64,000 nt of DNA from NCBI GenBank assembly GCA_902805475.1, contig CADCSX010000003.1, forward strand, positions 3,038,001 to 3,102,000. The letters are read 5' to 3'. This DNA is from Entonaema liquescens. Taxonomy: Eukaryota; Ascomycota; Sordariomycetes; Xylariales; Xylariaceae. Below, one piece after another: positions 33,278-45,185 of the stretch. The position numbers and the translations under genes were made by a program. Position 1 is the stretch's first letter; each line of letters begins with the position of its first letter. The notes under the pieces are model-generated. The model worked only from the letters and a program-made list of their open reading frames with translations. It ran no database searches and was not told the DNA's origin.

Positions 33278-35436
33278 TTACGTTTCATCCTCATCTAATG
33301 GTTCGACTCGAACGAGTATCTCTTCGAGCAAGCCCTCGAGGAAAGTTCCGACTTCCTTACCCATGCCCACAGGTTCGCTTTTGTCGAGCCGGTCGATCTC
33401 CTTACATACGTTGGCTAGCTTGTACACGTGCTTGCGGATGCGGTCGTGCGCCGCCTCGGCCCGTTGCCGCTGTGGGGTAACAACTTTCTCATTGCGGTAG
33501 ATTTGCTGTAGTCGTATCTGCCGTCGCTTGAGGGCTTCCTCAAGAGCCGGGAAGATGACATCATTTAGAGCATCCAGTTCACCGTTCGGGTTTGCGGGGC
33601 CGGGAGGCGGGAAGGCATCCGGCATAGGAGTCTGCTGCTTAGGCTGCGCCTTGGAAGCAAATGCTTGCGAGCTCTGGTTAGAATGCTGGCTACTAGCTCC
33701 CCGCGGAGGCTGTTGCTGCGCACTGGGTCCGCGATATGGAGGGATTTCCGGAAGAGTGAAGCGATCCGGTCTGGGAATTCCCCGTTGCTGCTGTAATTGA
33801 GGTTGAGAATTCTTGGGGGTTAAATGTTGTTGCGAGTGGGAAAATTGGGGTTGGGGAGGCGCAATACTGAGAGTGCTCATGTCTTGTTGTATTTGTTCCC
33901 TTACTGCTCGATCGTAGTCGGCTGATATCATGCTAGTATTAGGAGTTGGTCTTGAAGCTCGTGGTGTACTAGGGTCTTGCGCGTATTTCTGTGGTGATGG
34001 AGGCAATGGAATCTTCGAAGGCGATACAGCTGTCACGGATGGAACCGGCTTCCGCTGAGGCGAAGACTGCCGCGATGTTCCTATCGCCGGAGCGTTCGCA
34101 GCCTTCAGGGTGCTAGTTACAGAGGAATTGGCAAAGTCTTGGGCTTGAACCTTGGCCGGTGATAGTCCCCTGGGGCTTTCACCATAGTCTGGTTCTAGCG
34201 GTCTTGATGCCCTAGCATTCCTGGTAGATTCGTCCAAGGGGTTCAAGCCAGGTCGATTAACTATCCCTCCTCGGCCGCTCACTAACCGAACAGTGCCAAA
34301 ATCCCACATATCCTCGTTGACGCGTTCCGGCTCAGCCGAGTCTTCTCGTTCTTCTACATTTTCCTCTTCTTCCGACTTGTGCGTTGCGCTCCATCGATTA
34401 TATCGCTCAATCAGCTCTGTCAAGTAGCTAGTCTTCTTCGCCTTTCGGATAAATGGGTGCTTGAGCAGATCTTTAGCTACGGGCCGTTCTTTCGGGTCTC
34501 TTTGTAAGCAGAGCTCGATGAAATCTTTGAATGCTTTGGTGAAATTTCCTTCCAACCGAGGAGGAGCATTCTTGGGGATCAAGAATAAAACTTTCATTGG
34601 ATGGATATCCGCATAAGGCGGTTCGCCATTGGCAAGTTCTAATGCTGTGATACCCAGCGACCAAATGTCTGCCTTGTGATCATATCCAGACTGCTTAATG
34701 ACTTCGGGAGCCATCCAAAACGGTGTACCAACAAATGTGTTCTTTTTGTCATAGTTGCGGAGAGCTGTCCAGATACGCCAAAATCTGCTAGTTTTACTTG
34801 GCCATTGGAACTGAGGAGAATATTCGCAGCTAAATTAATACCTTGTTAGTAAAGTTACATTCGCGGTGTCGCCCGAACCCACGTGGTATTACCTTTGATG
34901 TCTCGATGAAGCTTCTTGTCTGCGTGTAGGTAATCAAGACCTAGAAGCAACTCCCTTATGATAATTGCAATGTAGTCCTCTCCTATCATGCCTGGCTTCA
35001 TCAGGTCGGCGCAGCTCCCCCCGGAGCAGTATTCCATTACGATCCATAGCTCGGCACCCTTCGCATATGATCCGTAGTATTTGGTAACGTATGGCGACTG
35101 GAGCTCGGAGAGAATGGCGATTTCTTGTATAATATCTTCGACTTCGTCTTCGGCGCTCTCGATATCGATGACTTTTATGGCGACGGCTTGACCGCTCCGC
35201 CTCTCAACGCTAGTCTCAAAGTCAGTCATTGGCATTTGGGTGGTAGCCAATTGGAATCACATACCCCTTGTAGACTTTTCCAAAGCTTCCCCCACCTAAA
35301 GAGCAGGTCAGCAATAGTCCCTAAGGTAGTCCCTATGCAGATCATCTGCGAGAGTCTGACCAATGCAGTATTCTTTGGTGTACAGAAGCTCGGGGTCTAG
35401 GGCCTCATTGCTATCATCATAATCTCGTTCAGCCAT
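33278..35436 (-). CDS. Ste20/germinal-centre-type Ser/Thr protein kinase, four exons, with a one-base break
   Basis: Exons 35436-35361, 35295-35265, 35209-34893 and 34829-33278. Kinase domain at the N-terminus: G-loop GGGSFGKVYKG, AVAIKVIDIE, the aC helix, VMEYCSGGSCADLM, HRD (LHRDIKAANIL), DFG (KLADFGVSGQLSATM), WMAPEVIKQSGYDHKADIWS, then a long Ser/Pro/Gln-rich tail and a conserved C-terminal helix (LEGLLEEILVRVEPLDEDET). This places it in the GCK-III/Sps1 group (fungal MST-1/POD-6-like kinases of polarity and septation). Between SATM and KKNTFVGTPFW one base is missing: five A where six are expected (34743-34747, T on the + strand). Summed exons are 3n+2. In view of intact neighbours and the homopolymer context, an assembly error is as likely as real loss. 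Confidence 0.85.
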
Positions 35437-35872
35437 AGTGTCACGTAGTTCTCGTTATTCGTAGTATATAATTTCGTGAATCGTAATAGCGTGATGTTGG
35501 ATGTTAAGTAACTTGTCGGCGTATAAATCAAGTCGTGGTGACTTGGGATTGATGGGTTCCGGAAAGGAGGTGAAGGCCTGCCCGCAACAAATATCGAATT
35601 TTCAGAATATAAACGTTTTATAACCAGGTGCCTAAATATTTAGAGGTAGCATAAGTCCAAAAGACAACCCCGATCAGCTTGCCAAAGAAGAATGAAGGTA
35701 GAGGCGCAACAGCTGGAAAAAGAGAAGGATTGTCCAATACAAAATAGAAGCTTTAATGAGGAATGAAAGGCGATAAAGTGACAAGTTGACGAGATGACGA
35801 GATGGCAAGGCTACAAAAGCACCGAAGGGTTCGGTAATATGCAATGTACCAATTGCGACAAGATCAATGTCC

Positions 35873-35902
35873 AATGTCAATGTCAATGTCAATGTCAATG
35901 TC
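35873..35902. repeat. (AATGTC)5 hexanucleotide repeat
   Basis: Five perfect units in the upstream region of the kinase gene. Confidence 0.9.
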
Positions 35903-36029
35903 AACAAACGCGGCAACGACAATCAATGCATGCCCAGACAATGTGACGGAGAGAGTGTGAGAGAGAAATTAGGCAAGTCAAGCAAAACAGAGACGAATGA
36001 TTTGTTGTGATGCGGGATGCGGGAGAGCT

Positions 36030-36052
36030 GGGCAACAGGGCAACAGGGCAAC
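36030..36052. repeat. 9-bp tandem repeat (GGGCAACA-type)
   Basis: Nearly three units of GGGCAACAG; another direct repeat (GGTTCGAACAGG) follows at about 36080-36105. Confidence 0.8.
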
Positions 36053-39000
36053 TGAAATACAAGGTTTGATAGGTCTGACAGGTTCGAACAGGGGTTCGAA
36101 CAGGGTTTGCCCGCTGTGGACTACGTGGGGTTGAAGGAGGGACGTTAATCGATTGGTTGAAATCGAATGCGGTGAGTTTACGTCCCTGTCTCCCCGGCAC
36201 CGCGGGTTGCTGCGGGCCACTGCGGGCACACGCGCAAACGCTGGGCTGAGATTTCTAAGTTACATCACTACGCCTACGTGCGTTACTTCGTCACGCTATC
36301 TCATCCTCACGTTGCACGCGGCTCGCGTACAAGATATAGGTAAAGTTCGCGTTACACGTCATGTAGCTATACGCGACGTCGTGTTGGAATCTCTCTCTTA
36401 TCCAAAGTATCCTATGTACCTAATGCAATCCACAAATTTATAAGCTGGAAATATAGGTACTATGTACCTGTATAAGCCACAGTGAAGCAAGGCTTGAATA
36501 GGACTTCATATTTTGTACACCTGAATTACACTAGTATCAGCTCAAATAAGACTAACCAAGCGAAAAACATTCCTCTCTAAGAGACTTACACTCATTTATG
36601 CTTCATCAGTTCAAATGGTGGCTATATCAGTGGGGCATGTTTTATTGGTTATCATGCTAGGTATTCCCTAGAGGAATGATATAGGTGATCGGCGCCCTGA
36701 GAGGCAGGTCTCATTCATCGCTAAGTCAACAATCCCAAAGCAGTTTACCATCGTTGACCGACTATTACTCCCCGCACTTACTTTTCCATGGTGATATAAT
36801 TACACAGACAGTATTAGCCATTACTCCTCCTATCGTTTCAAGGGACTCGTCAGAGATTTGGTTTCCACGGCTTCATGGAACCTATTCCTAGAAATCATTT
36901 TAATACTCAAGTTTATCCTATATCAACCAAGCAAATGTATCGCATTTTATATCATCCATATCATTTACATGATTTAAGCTTTCACCACAAGCAAGGGAGG
37001 CTATATTATCTAACAGTCGGACATTCCCATTTACTTGGCTCCCGGACCCGGAGATGCGGTTCACCATTAGCCCCGCATTCAGCTATGGCCGTAGGGTTCA
37101 GATTCGGGGACTTGGCATCACCCCTGACTCAGGGGTCGGCTAGCGGAAGGTATCCTATGGCAAAAGCCATGGCGTTGTCTATTTCCATTAGTAAAGAAAC
37201 CCGTCCCCGAGATCGAATATTCAAAATGCGATATACGCCATCAACTCTTACGTAGTAAGCCTTTGGTGAAACATGGTCAAATCTTCGTTGGTGACGCTGA
37301 TCTTCTAGGGTTCTAGATACATTTAACCACTATTGAGAGGTTCAATAGAAGGATATTGACGAATCCTTGGGCTTCCTTGCAGCGTATTATTGGAACACGA
37401 TGTAGTATATATCGTTAAGGTAATTCAGGTCAGTCATTTACTCATCTCCGAAGGAAAAAGGCCGATCTAGTACCTACCACAAAGTTAGCTTTCAAGTGAG
37501 AATAATCAGCACTGGTGTTGCAAATCAACGCCAGGCTATCTCAATGCCCAATTCCTATACCAAGGATATATTACCTACCTATACATTGGGGAAGCTAATA
37601 TGAGCGGAAGCTGAGGCGGAGGTGGAGGACCACTTTCAGAAACCCCGTGGTGTTACCTGTTGTTACGGCAAGACCTAAATCACTTTTCTAGAGACGTTGC
37701 GCGGTACCAAACATTTCGTACGACTATACTGTACTTCCTTAACACTGACGCCTGAGAAAAAGGGGGGCGAATAGGCCCTGCAACCCTAGACTCCGGAAAT
37801 ATCGCCCATCTCAATATGACAGCAAGAACTGCTAACATGGCAATGAAGCTCTTATAGGTAAATGAACCTAGTATAGCTACATATATACATGGGAGGTATG
37901 GTAAGCTATGGCTTTAGAATATAATTCAAAGACAAGGAAAGCAGTCTATGCCGGCAATATATTGTTAGTGGATTTCATCACGAGTTATTGGGTATTTAGG
38001 ATGGGGGAAACTAAATTAACTGTAGCCATCAACAGAGTTCGTAATAAAAAACGACTAGACTAGTCCCCTATTGAACCAGAGGGGATACGTTGCCAAGGGA
38101 ACTTGTGCGAGGTCCTAATACCTAGCTTCTAGGAACCGGTATACTATTATGTTGCTATTGATATAGCAGTGTACTAGAAGGTAGGGTGAAACTGGTGTAA
38201 TATTTGAAGAATGTACTATACCGTTAGTCTATTGTATATCATTCCTAGTAGTTAGTATATCAACCACTAATAATATTAAAGACTCAAGTCCTTAGAAGAC
38301 TTTTTTACTTAACTGCTATTCTAAAACTGTACCACTTCCTTGACACCTTGCTTTGTCGTTATAGACGAAACAGGCTTTGCTCGTCTGTATTATTTACAGG
38401 ACCAAAGCAAGGCTCCCATTCTTCCTTGACTGGTCTAACTTCGTCAACACCCACGGTACCTATAGCCTCTGCAAGGGCTAGGTTAAGGAACTATTGACCA
38501 AGTTACAGACTTTTATAACTATAGACATTGGAAGTACCTACACTTTGCTCTAAATGTCACATTTGGAATTATAACAGCTTTAAAGCAGCCAATAGTAGTT
38601 GGTGCGCTTTCAAGCTTGCAACGCAAGGTACGTTGGCGAAGACTTAGCCACGATTAAAATTCAACTTGCCGCTATATTTGCTGCACGAAAGTCGGATTTG
38701 GATTTTGGTTGGGAAAGGCAGCGCGATCAACAGTTTATTTAATTTCCGCCCTCAGCTTTCTGAAGTTCCAGTGTGTATCTATCTAGGAGTGGGTTCCCTC
38801 CAACCTACCTAGGAAGCGTATAATACCAGCGGATCCCATAGATGATGGGTATATATACCGCGTTGAGGATAAGATTGGCTTTCCTTGTCCAGTCGCATCA
38901 GATTAAATAAGATAACCTTACTTCTGAGATGGGGTTCCCCATACCCCTTTTCGCATTATGACCTAAAAGTTAGCGGCTAGTCTAGGACCAGTGTAATTCA

Positions 39001-40226
39001 AAATAGTCCACACAAGCTAGGTACATAAGTAGTTATGCTCGGGAGACTACTGTAGCTCGTGGGCCAGTTGCTGTATCCATACGTGCCTATCTCCGTCCGA
39101 TTCCACGGCATTGAGTCCCAGGTGCGTTGATGCTTTAGCCAATGAATTTTTGTATGAAATAAGGTACCGTTTACCGAACTTTAGTTAAAATCGTAGTCTG
39201 CTCTTTGATTTGAAACCCTCGTACTAATCCGATTGATGGCTTTATTGCAGGTAGAAGCGAGCGCACAGGTTCTGACGCAGTGTGCAAGGTAGTTAAAAGT
39301 GTACTAGGTTAGATAGGTTGATGATATTCGAGACTCGATGTGTTAGATAGAATTGAGATACCGAAGAGCCGTAATTGTGCTGGGAATATCCTTTAGGCGG
39401 GTGTTATGAACCTCGATCTAATTTTTTCTCCAGCATATGATGCATACAATCCAGATGAGATCTGCAGTCGGTGCTCAGCCGGTAAGAACATCAATTCCTT
39501 TTGACCGCTATGACTGGGTCTGTCTACTTACATATAAGCGGTTTTGAATCACAAATCTAAGCGGAGCATATCGGTAACGTTGCTAGGTAAAGGAGAGAAT
39601 AAATTAAATACGGTTAAGACAGAAGAGAAGACCCACGCGAGTCCTTACCGATTTCTGTATGAAGCTAATAGTACCTGGCTGGGAAGCTAACGACGTATTT
39701 CCTGCTGGCAACTTACGGCCAAACCAATTAGACAAGAGCCTAGCAGGGTCTGATAGTTGGATCTGACGTTTAACTTAAAGAATGATGACCCACGAGGTTA
39801 TTTTAGTTTTGTTTACAGTGACTATGGGTAGACAAGTTAAAGCTTACTGGCTTAATATTTGTAGTATTATTTGTAGGTAGCTTATCGCACCGTTTGGCTA
39901 ATGTTGGCTAATATGAAATGGTAATACTTATTAGCCTGGTCAAAAGTACGAAAAATACTAAAATACTAACCTGACGCGTCGGTGTCCGTGTTGGGGCATT
40001 GGGCTTTATGCCTTACAAATTACACATTTCGGATTGGAGAAAACAAAAACTTCCCCTCGTAAAAATTTATAAACTCCGGAACCATCTTGGTGATATCATA
40101 CCACGATGGGTGATGAGAGCCTCACTTATGTATAACATATATGACAACATATAATAACCACATGATGTCAACAACACCGAAGACTGTTATCGGAATCGCG
40201 CGAACGGCGGAATTTTTAAAATTTGG

Positions 40227-40259
40227 CCCACGCAACCCACGCAACCCACGCAACCCACG
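40227..40259. repeat. 9-bp tandem repeat CCCACGCAA
   Basis: Three full units and a partial fourth, about 640 bp upstream of the permease ATG; could carry repeated regulator sites. Confidence 0.9.
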
Positions 40260-40895
40260 TACCCTTGGTAGCGTTACAGCAGCTCACGCTTAGAGTCCCA
40301 TTCGTCAATTGATGGGGAAGGAGAAAAAAAAATATTTCAGTGGAGCAAGAGTCTACGATACGCCACTGATAGGGCAAATTATTCTTTGGAGCCGAATTCC
40401 CAGCCTACGTCGCACTGGTCGCGACGAAATGGACCCGACCGGATCATGAGACATTTTCGGTAATGCCGTAGTAGTTCAAAAGTAAGGTAGTCCAGGTAAG
40501 TCCAGGTTAAGTCGAAGGCGATCTAAAGGTCTAAAGTAGTCCGAGTCTCGAACCTATCCTATCAGTCTACCTAGCTTACCCTGCCTTGGGTAGGATAGGA
40601 TAATGTTTGTATTTGTAAAATTGTAACCAATTACCAGTTTCGAAAACTTTTTTTTTCTTTTTCTAGAAGCCCATGTCTCTTTAAAGTCGATAGTAACCGT
40701 TCCCGAGAAGCTTATTTCTAATATATATATAATTCCCCCCTCACCCCGGCCGCGCGCACACGACCACGTTCCCCTTTCACTTCCTACCCCCTCCTTAAGT
40801 GACTAATTAGGTACAATACCCACGGTCCTTCTAGTACCCCCCCTCCCCGTCACGCTCGTTACGTCTTGTGTCGTCGAGTCGATCTAGCTATCGAG

Positions 40896-42434
40896 ATGGA
40901 CCCAGCCATCAGCGAGGGGGAAAAGAGCCCGAAGGAGAATTCTCTGACGGGCAATGGTCAGAAGGATGTTGAGACTGGCGACGACCAGCTGCACCGTGGG
41001 CTTCGCAGCTACCATCTACAGTTCATCGCCATCGGAGGAACTGTTGGAACTGGTCTGTTCCTAGGAAGTGGAGAGGCGTTGGCAACGGCCGGGCCTGTTG
41101 GCTGTCTCATTGCCTTCCTCTTTGTTGGCTCAATCGTCTTCTCTGTCATGACGGGTCTGGGTGAGATGGCTTCCTTTATTCCGGTGGCTGGCAGTTTTAC
41201 CGTGTACGCTTCTCGATTTGTGGATCGCTCTCTTGGTTTCGCCATGGGCTGGATTTACTGGTTCAGCTGGTCTATAACGTTTGCCCTCGAACTCGTAGCA
41301 GCCGGTGTCATCATTCAGTATTGGGACAAGGAACTCAGCATTGGTATCTTCATCGCTATTTTCTGGGCCATCTTCACAGCCGTCAACTTCTTGCCTATTC
41401 GTTATTTTGGCAGCTTCGAAATGTGGTTCTCTAGCATTAAGGTCGTCACTATCGTTGGATTTATCATCTTCGCCATTTGTATCGATGCTGGTGTGGGTAA
41501 AAACGGATATCTCGGCTTCGACGCTTGGGTACACCCTGGTCCTTTCGCCGAATATATTGAAACTGGAAACACCGGGAAGTTCATTGGGTTCTGGTCGGTT
41601 CTAGTCACTGCTGGGTTTAGCTACCAAGGCGCGGAGCTTGTCGGTATTGGTGCGGGAGAGACTCACGACCCAGCAAAGAACGTCCCAAAGGCTATCCGGT
41701 GGACATTCTGGGGAATTCTATCTCTTTTCGTCGCAACCATCTTCTTTATCGGCCTGCTCGTACCTTACGACAATGCAGATCTCCAAATCGGCACTTCAGA
41801 TGCCTCGGCATCGCCACTTGTTATCGCAGCCAACCTAGCTGGTGTTTCCGTCCTCCCCCACATCATCAACGCCGTCCTATTAACTGCCGTACTCTCCGCT
41901 GCCAACTCGAATGTTTACTCAGGAAGTCGAATCCTCGTCGGCTTGGCCACGGAAAGAAATGCCCCTGCCATCTTGAGCCGTACAAATAAGTACGGAACTC
42001 CTTATGTCGCAGTAGGTGTCACCTCAGCGATCGGACTTCTCGCTTTCATGAATCTCTCGTCTAATGGTGGTGACGTCTTCAATTGGCTGCTAAATATTAC
42101 TGCCATAGCTGGCTTCATCACCTGGTCCTGTATCATTGTCTGCCACTTACGATTCATGAATGCCTTGAAGTTTAAAGGCATCTCCCGATCAGAACTCCCA
42201 TATGCGGCGCCGTTCCAGCCGTACTTAAGCTGGTTTGGTCTCTTCTTCTGCGTGTTGATTCTCTTAACCAACGGATTTACCGTTTTTATCGAGTGGAAAA
42301 CCAGCGATTTCTTCGCAGCATACGTCAGCCTTATATTGTTTGCCGTGCTCTTGGTCGGGCACAAGCTCATATTCTGGTCAATGCCCGTCAAGCTAGCTGA
42401 TGTAGACCTTGACCGTGACCGAGTCCAGCAATAA
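40896..42434 (+). CDS. Amino acid permease, fungal YAT/APC family
   Basis: Plasma-membrane amino acid/proton symporter. Single exon, 512 aa, from ATG 40896. Signature features: RGLRSYHLQFIAIGGTVGTG in TM1, GSFTVYASRFVDRSLGFAMG, GFSYQGAELVGIGAGET in TM6, and NSNVYSGSRILVGLA. About twelve hydrophobic segments; a short charged N-terminal tail with Lys/Glu residues (possible ubiquitination sites) and a short C-terminal tail. Similar to general or dicarboxylic amino-acid permeases; substrate not predictable. Upstream, GGATAGGATAATG at about 40594 gives GATA words like those used by nitrogen regulators, too short to be proof. Confidence 0.93.
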   Translation: MDPAISEGEKSPKENSLTGNGQKDVETGDDQLHRGLRSYHLQFIAIGGTVGTGLFLGSGEALATAGPVGCLIAFLFVGSIVFSVMTGLGEMASFIPVAGSFTVYASRFVDRSLGFAMGWIYWFSWSITFALELVAAGVIIQYWDKELSIGIFIAIFWAIFTAVNFLPIRYFGSFEMWFSSIKVVTIVGFIIFAICIDAGVGKNGYLGFDAWVHPGPFAEYIETGNTGKFIGFWSVLVTAGFSYQGAELVGIGAGETHDPAKNVPKAIRWTFWGILSLFVATIFFIGLLVPYDNADLQIGTSDASASPLVIAANLAGVSVLPHIINAVLLTAVLSAANSNVYSGSRILVGLATERNAPAILSRTNKYGTPYVAVGVTSAIGLLAFMNLSSNGGDVFNWLLNITAIAGFITWSCIIVCHLRFMNALKFKGISRSELPYAAPFQPYLSWFGLFFCVLILLTNGFTVFIEWKTSDFFAAYVSLILFAVLLVGHKLIFWSMPVKLADVDLDRDRVQQ

Positions 42435-43739
42435 TCTATTGTATGTTTAAATAGTTATAGCAATAATTACCATTATATGATACCCTTAATATTGAATATT
42501 GAGTACATCTTAGTGTTGTTACTGGGAACTCACGAGGGAAGTGTTAGCAATTATTAAAACGAGCGAAGCCCTTAAGATTCACGCCTTCGTGAATATGTAT
42601 CCGCCATTATAGTCGCCGGCTATAACCTGCTACTTCATTGTTGTCTTCTATAAGGCACTACAGCTTGAGGTTACCCATAAGAAGGTGGCATTTACCTAAT
42701 CTAACTGTAGACTAGAGACTGTCTTGCTTTATAGTCGGCGCTCACATAATAGAACTTACTATGTCGTCGTCGACTATAAACTACCCCTCTTTATAGTCGA
42801 CGTCCACACAATGCTACTTATGTTGTCGTCTATGATATAAGCACTTCTTTACAGCTACTGTCTAAAGTGTGTAGTTGCCTGACAGAGCTTTCCTACCAAA
42901 CAGTACCCGCCTTATGTTCACTTCCTAATCACTCCCTGACCCCACGTGTACCCGCCCTATATGAATTTATCTCGTGTACTTGCCTTCAAAGATCTTTCAT
43001 ACAGTGACAAATAATAGCCTGTACCCGCTATGCGAACCATTTTGACCCGAATAAAGTTCGCAAGTTTAGCATGTACCTGCCTATCAAGCCCCTAAACCCT
43101 CTAGCATTGTTCACGATGTGTAACCTAGCTAGGTTGCTACCGCAGTAACTGTTCTGCTCCTACCTTCCCGTCTTTTCTTGGTACTGAGGTACACAGCTCT
43201 CTAATTCTCTATATAAGTATCCAGACACACCCAGTCTTTTCCACTTTCACGTTTTTTTTTGTTCCCTAGTCTCGACTTGTGAGAAGACAAGAGAATTCAA
43301 GTCTCTGCCTTTTTCAATCAAACTTCTCGGAACTTGACACTATATCAAATATTCTTTCTTCTCCAAAGATCAGTTGCATTGGCTTTCTAGTTACGCAACT
43401 CTAACTTTGAGATTGAATTAGTCAATCCCAGTGCCTAGTTTTTGAAGGTTAGTATTTCCCTATATCTCTTCCCCTGTCCCATGTTTTTTGCATCTTGCAT
43501 ACACCCCTTCCCACATCTCTATCATGGGTTTCTATCCCTGAATACGAATCATACGAATACCTTCAAAAACTTCACAAGTATTGAAAAGAGATTATTCTTT
43601 TCTATATTGATCGGTATTCCCATTCATTATCTCATCCAACATATGTCTTAACTACACCCTTCAATATTCCTTATCACCGAACCCCTAATCTAATCCTCCT
43701 CTAGCTCCTCTCTTGACTCCAGTCCGTACGTGTATCGCA
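42435..43739. other. Intergenic with diverged short repeats and leader of the next gene
   Basis: 42600-42860 holds about 62-bp diverged repeats; 42900-43085 holds GTACCCGCC-type words. 43200-43739 is pyrimidine-rich and probably the leader of the 481-aa protein gene; frame 43442-43651 may be an uORF. Confidence 0.5.
42605..42860. repeat. Diverged tandem repeats, about 62-bp period, with TATAGTCG inverted arms
   Basis: YWTTATAGTCG-like starts at 42605, 42727, 42789 and (weak) 42847: spacings 122, 62 and 58. Units share TTATAGTCG...CACA...ACTTA...GTCGTC...ATAAR. CGACTATAAA at 42771-42780 is the inverted complement of TTTATAGTCG, so single units could form hairpins. Confidence 0.55.
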
Positions 43740-43963
43740 ATGGAAGCAGGCATGAAATCGGCGAATGTGCCCGTTGCCACGGGCGTTTCAAGTGCTCCTG
43801 ACTTCGTTATCTGGGGCCTTCTTTACAATGACCAGTATAGGGAAAATATCAAGGATAAAACTCTCCATGAATTTCACAAAGATAAGAAGGGCAAAAAGAA
43901 GGCACCCCAAAGCAAAGGGAAAGAGAATGGTTCCACTGGTTCTGACAAGGATGACCTCGATGA

Positions 43964-43998
<35 letters not shown>

Positions 43999-45185
43999 AC
44001 AATGGCGTCAATGATGCCAATGATACCAACAATGCCAACAATTCGAACTTGGCTTCCGGGGAACACCTAGGACGAACTATTACCATTCAAAAACACGAAT
44101 TTCTCACTGGACTTATGGCAAGCGATGGTTCCCGAAAGACCCTCCAGGGCATTGGACCTGGAAAATACCGGCTTATTCTCTCAAATGGCGAGAGCCATCT
44201 CGCACCGGTGCGGTATCAGCCCCGGACAAGCCTTCCAAGGGATATCTCCTGGCAAATGATTCCCATTGATGGAAGGTCATATGACAATGCCTACAGCCGA
44301 CCTAATGCCGGCTACCATATGATGGGCCCGGCAAGCAGCAGCGCAATGATTCGGTGCGACTTAGAGAACGACATATTTCTCATCGATCGATCCGCACTAG
44401 CTTCCAGCAAGCGCAGCGATTATACGGTCGATGCATGGACCTTGCGACCGCGGAACCTCTTGTTCAACATCAACGACCCAGGCAGCCTCTACACCTATAT
44501 TTCGTATCTAGATAGGGCGTCTCGGCTCGGCGATGCTGATACCAAGGCTCTTCTTGCACAGAAGAAGACAGTCACGTTCTTCTCGGGGCCTCTCGAATGC
44601 GACCACGAGGACTGCAAGCACTGGCGCGCCCAGCAGAACAGGAAGACGCGGCCTCCGGGCACGAAGAAACTCATGGAATATAATTGGTGGGCTTTTGGCG
44701 ACTTCTGTCCTCTGGACACGGCCAATATCTCGTTCAAGACGTGGAAGCACCCCAAGGACGTCATCCAGAAGTTCACCTTCGGGGACCCGATCGCGAACCG
44801 GGCGCGGGCGTGGTGCCATGCTATCCTCCACCACTCTTACGTGGATAAAGGCTACAAGATCTATTCTTTCGGGTACAGCACCCTCCCGTGCGTGGTCCGC
44901 ACTTCGGGCTCTTGCTTGATCTACGACCACCTTATAGCTGCTACAGGAGACGAGATCGTCGCGCAAATCGATACCGGTGCCCCGTGCTACCGTTGCGCAG
45001 AACAGCGGCCCGCCGAGAATATCTTTGGTCAGTACGCGATCGAGAAAGATCAGGCGACTAAGCTGATCTACCTCCACCATGGAACCGGCGAAGACACCAA
45101 GGGACATGTTTCAAAGAAGAGGAAGGCCATGGAGGAAGACGACGAGGAGAAAGATGCTGAACATGAGGAGATAGCGGAGGATTAA
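43740..45185 (+). CDS. Uncharacterised fungal protein with acidic Asp/Gly-Asn linker
   Basis: Function not recognised. 481 aa, no intron; start at 43740 (MEAGMKSANVPVATGVSSAP). A short N-terminal region (DFVIWGLLYNDQYRENIKD) is followed by a basic stretch, an Asp-rich run from a GATGACGGC repeat (about 43968-44000) and an Asn-rich run. The C-terminal 350 residues look globular, with Trp/Cys/His motifs: FFSGPLECDHEDCKHWRAQQ, WWAFGDFCPLDTANISFKTW and IDTGAPCYRCAEQRPAENI, perhaps metal binding. The tail KKRKAMEEDDEEK is a possible nuclear signal. Long antisense frames are composition shadows. Confidence 0.75.

Larger units (their letters stand above)
35437..40895. other. 5.4 kb region without a supported gene
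   Basis: 35437-36250 is upstream sequence of the kinase gene with several short tandem repeats. 36250-40700 is AT-rich with broken frames; frames at 36685-36891 and 36875-37255 show no family features. About 40620-40860 looks like the permease promoter and leader (pyrimidine tract, TATATATATA at about 40721, C-rich tracts). I see no transposon ends. Confidence 0.5.

Noticed and set aside
36685..37255. Overlapping frames of 68 and 126 codons
   Set aside because: No motif or codon bias; surrounded by stop-rich AT-rich DNA.
38340..38490. Short minus-strand frame resembling a protein end (AIGTVGVDEVRPVKEEWEP)
   Set aside because: Only about 45 codons, upstream exons not found; could be a gene relic but not enough to call.
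44508..45107. 199-codon minus-strand frame opposite the 481-aa protein gene
   Set aside because: Arg/Val/Leu-rich shadow of the sense gene; no start context or motif.
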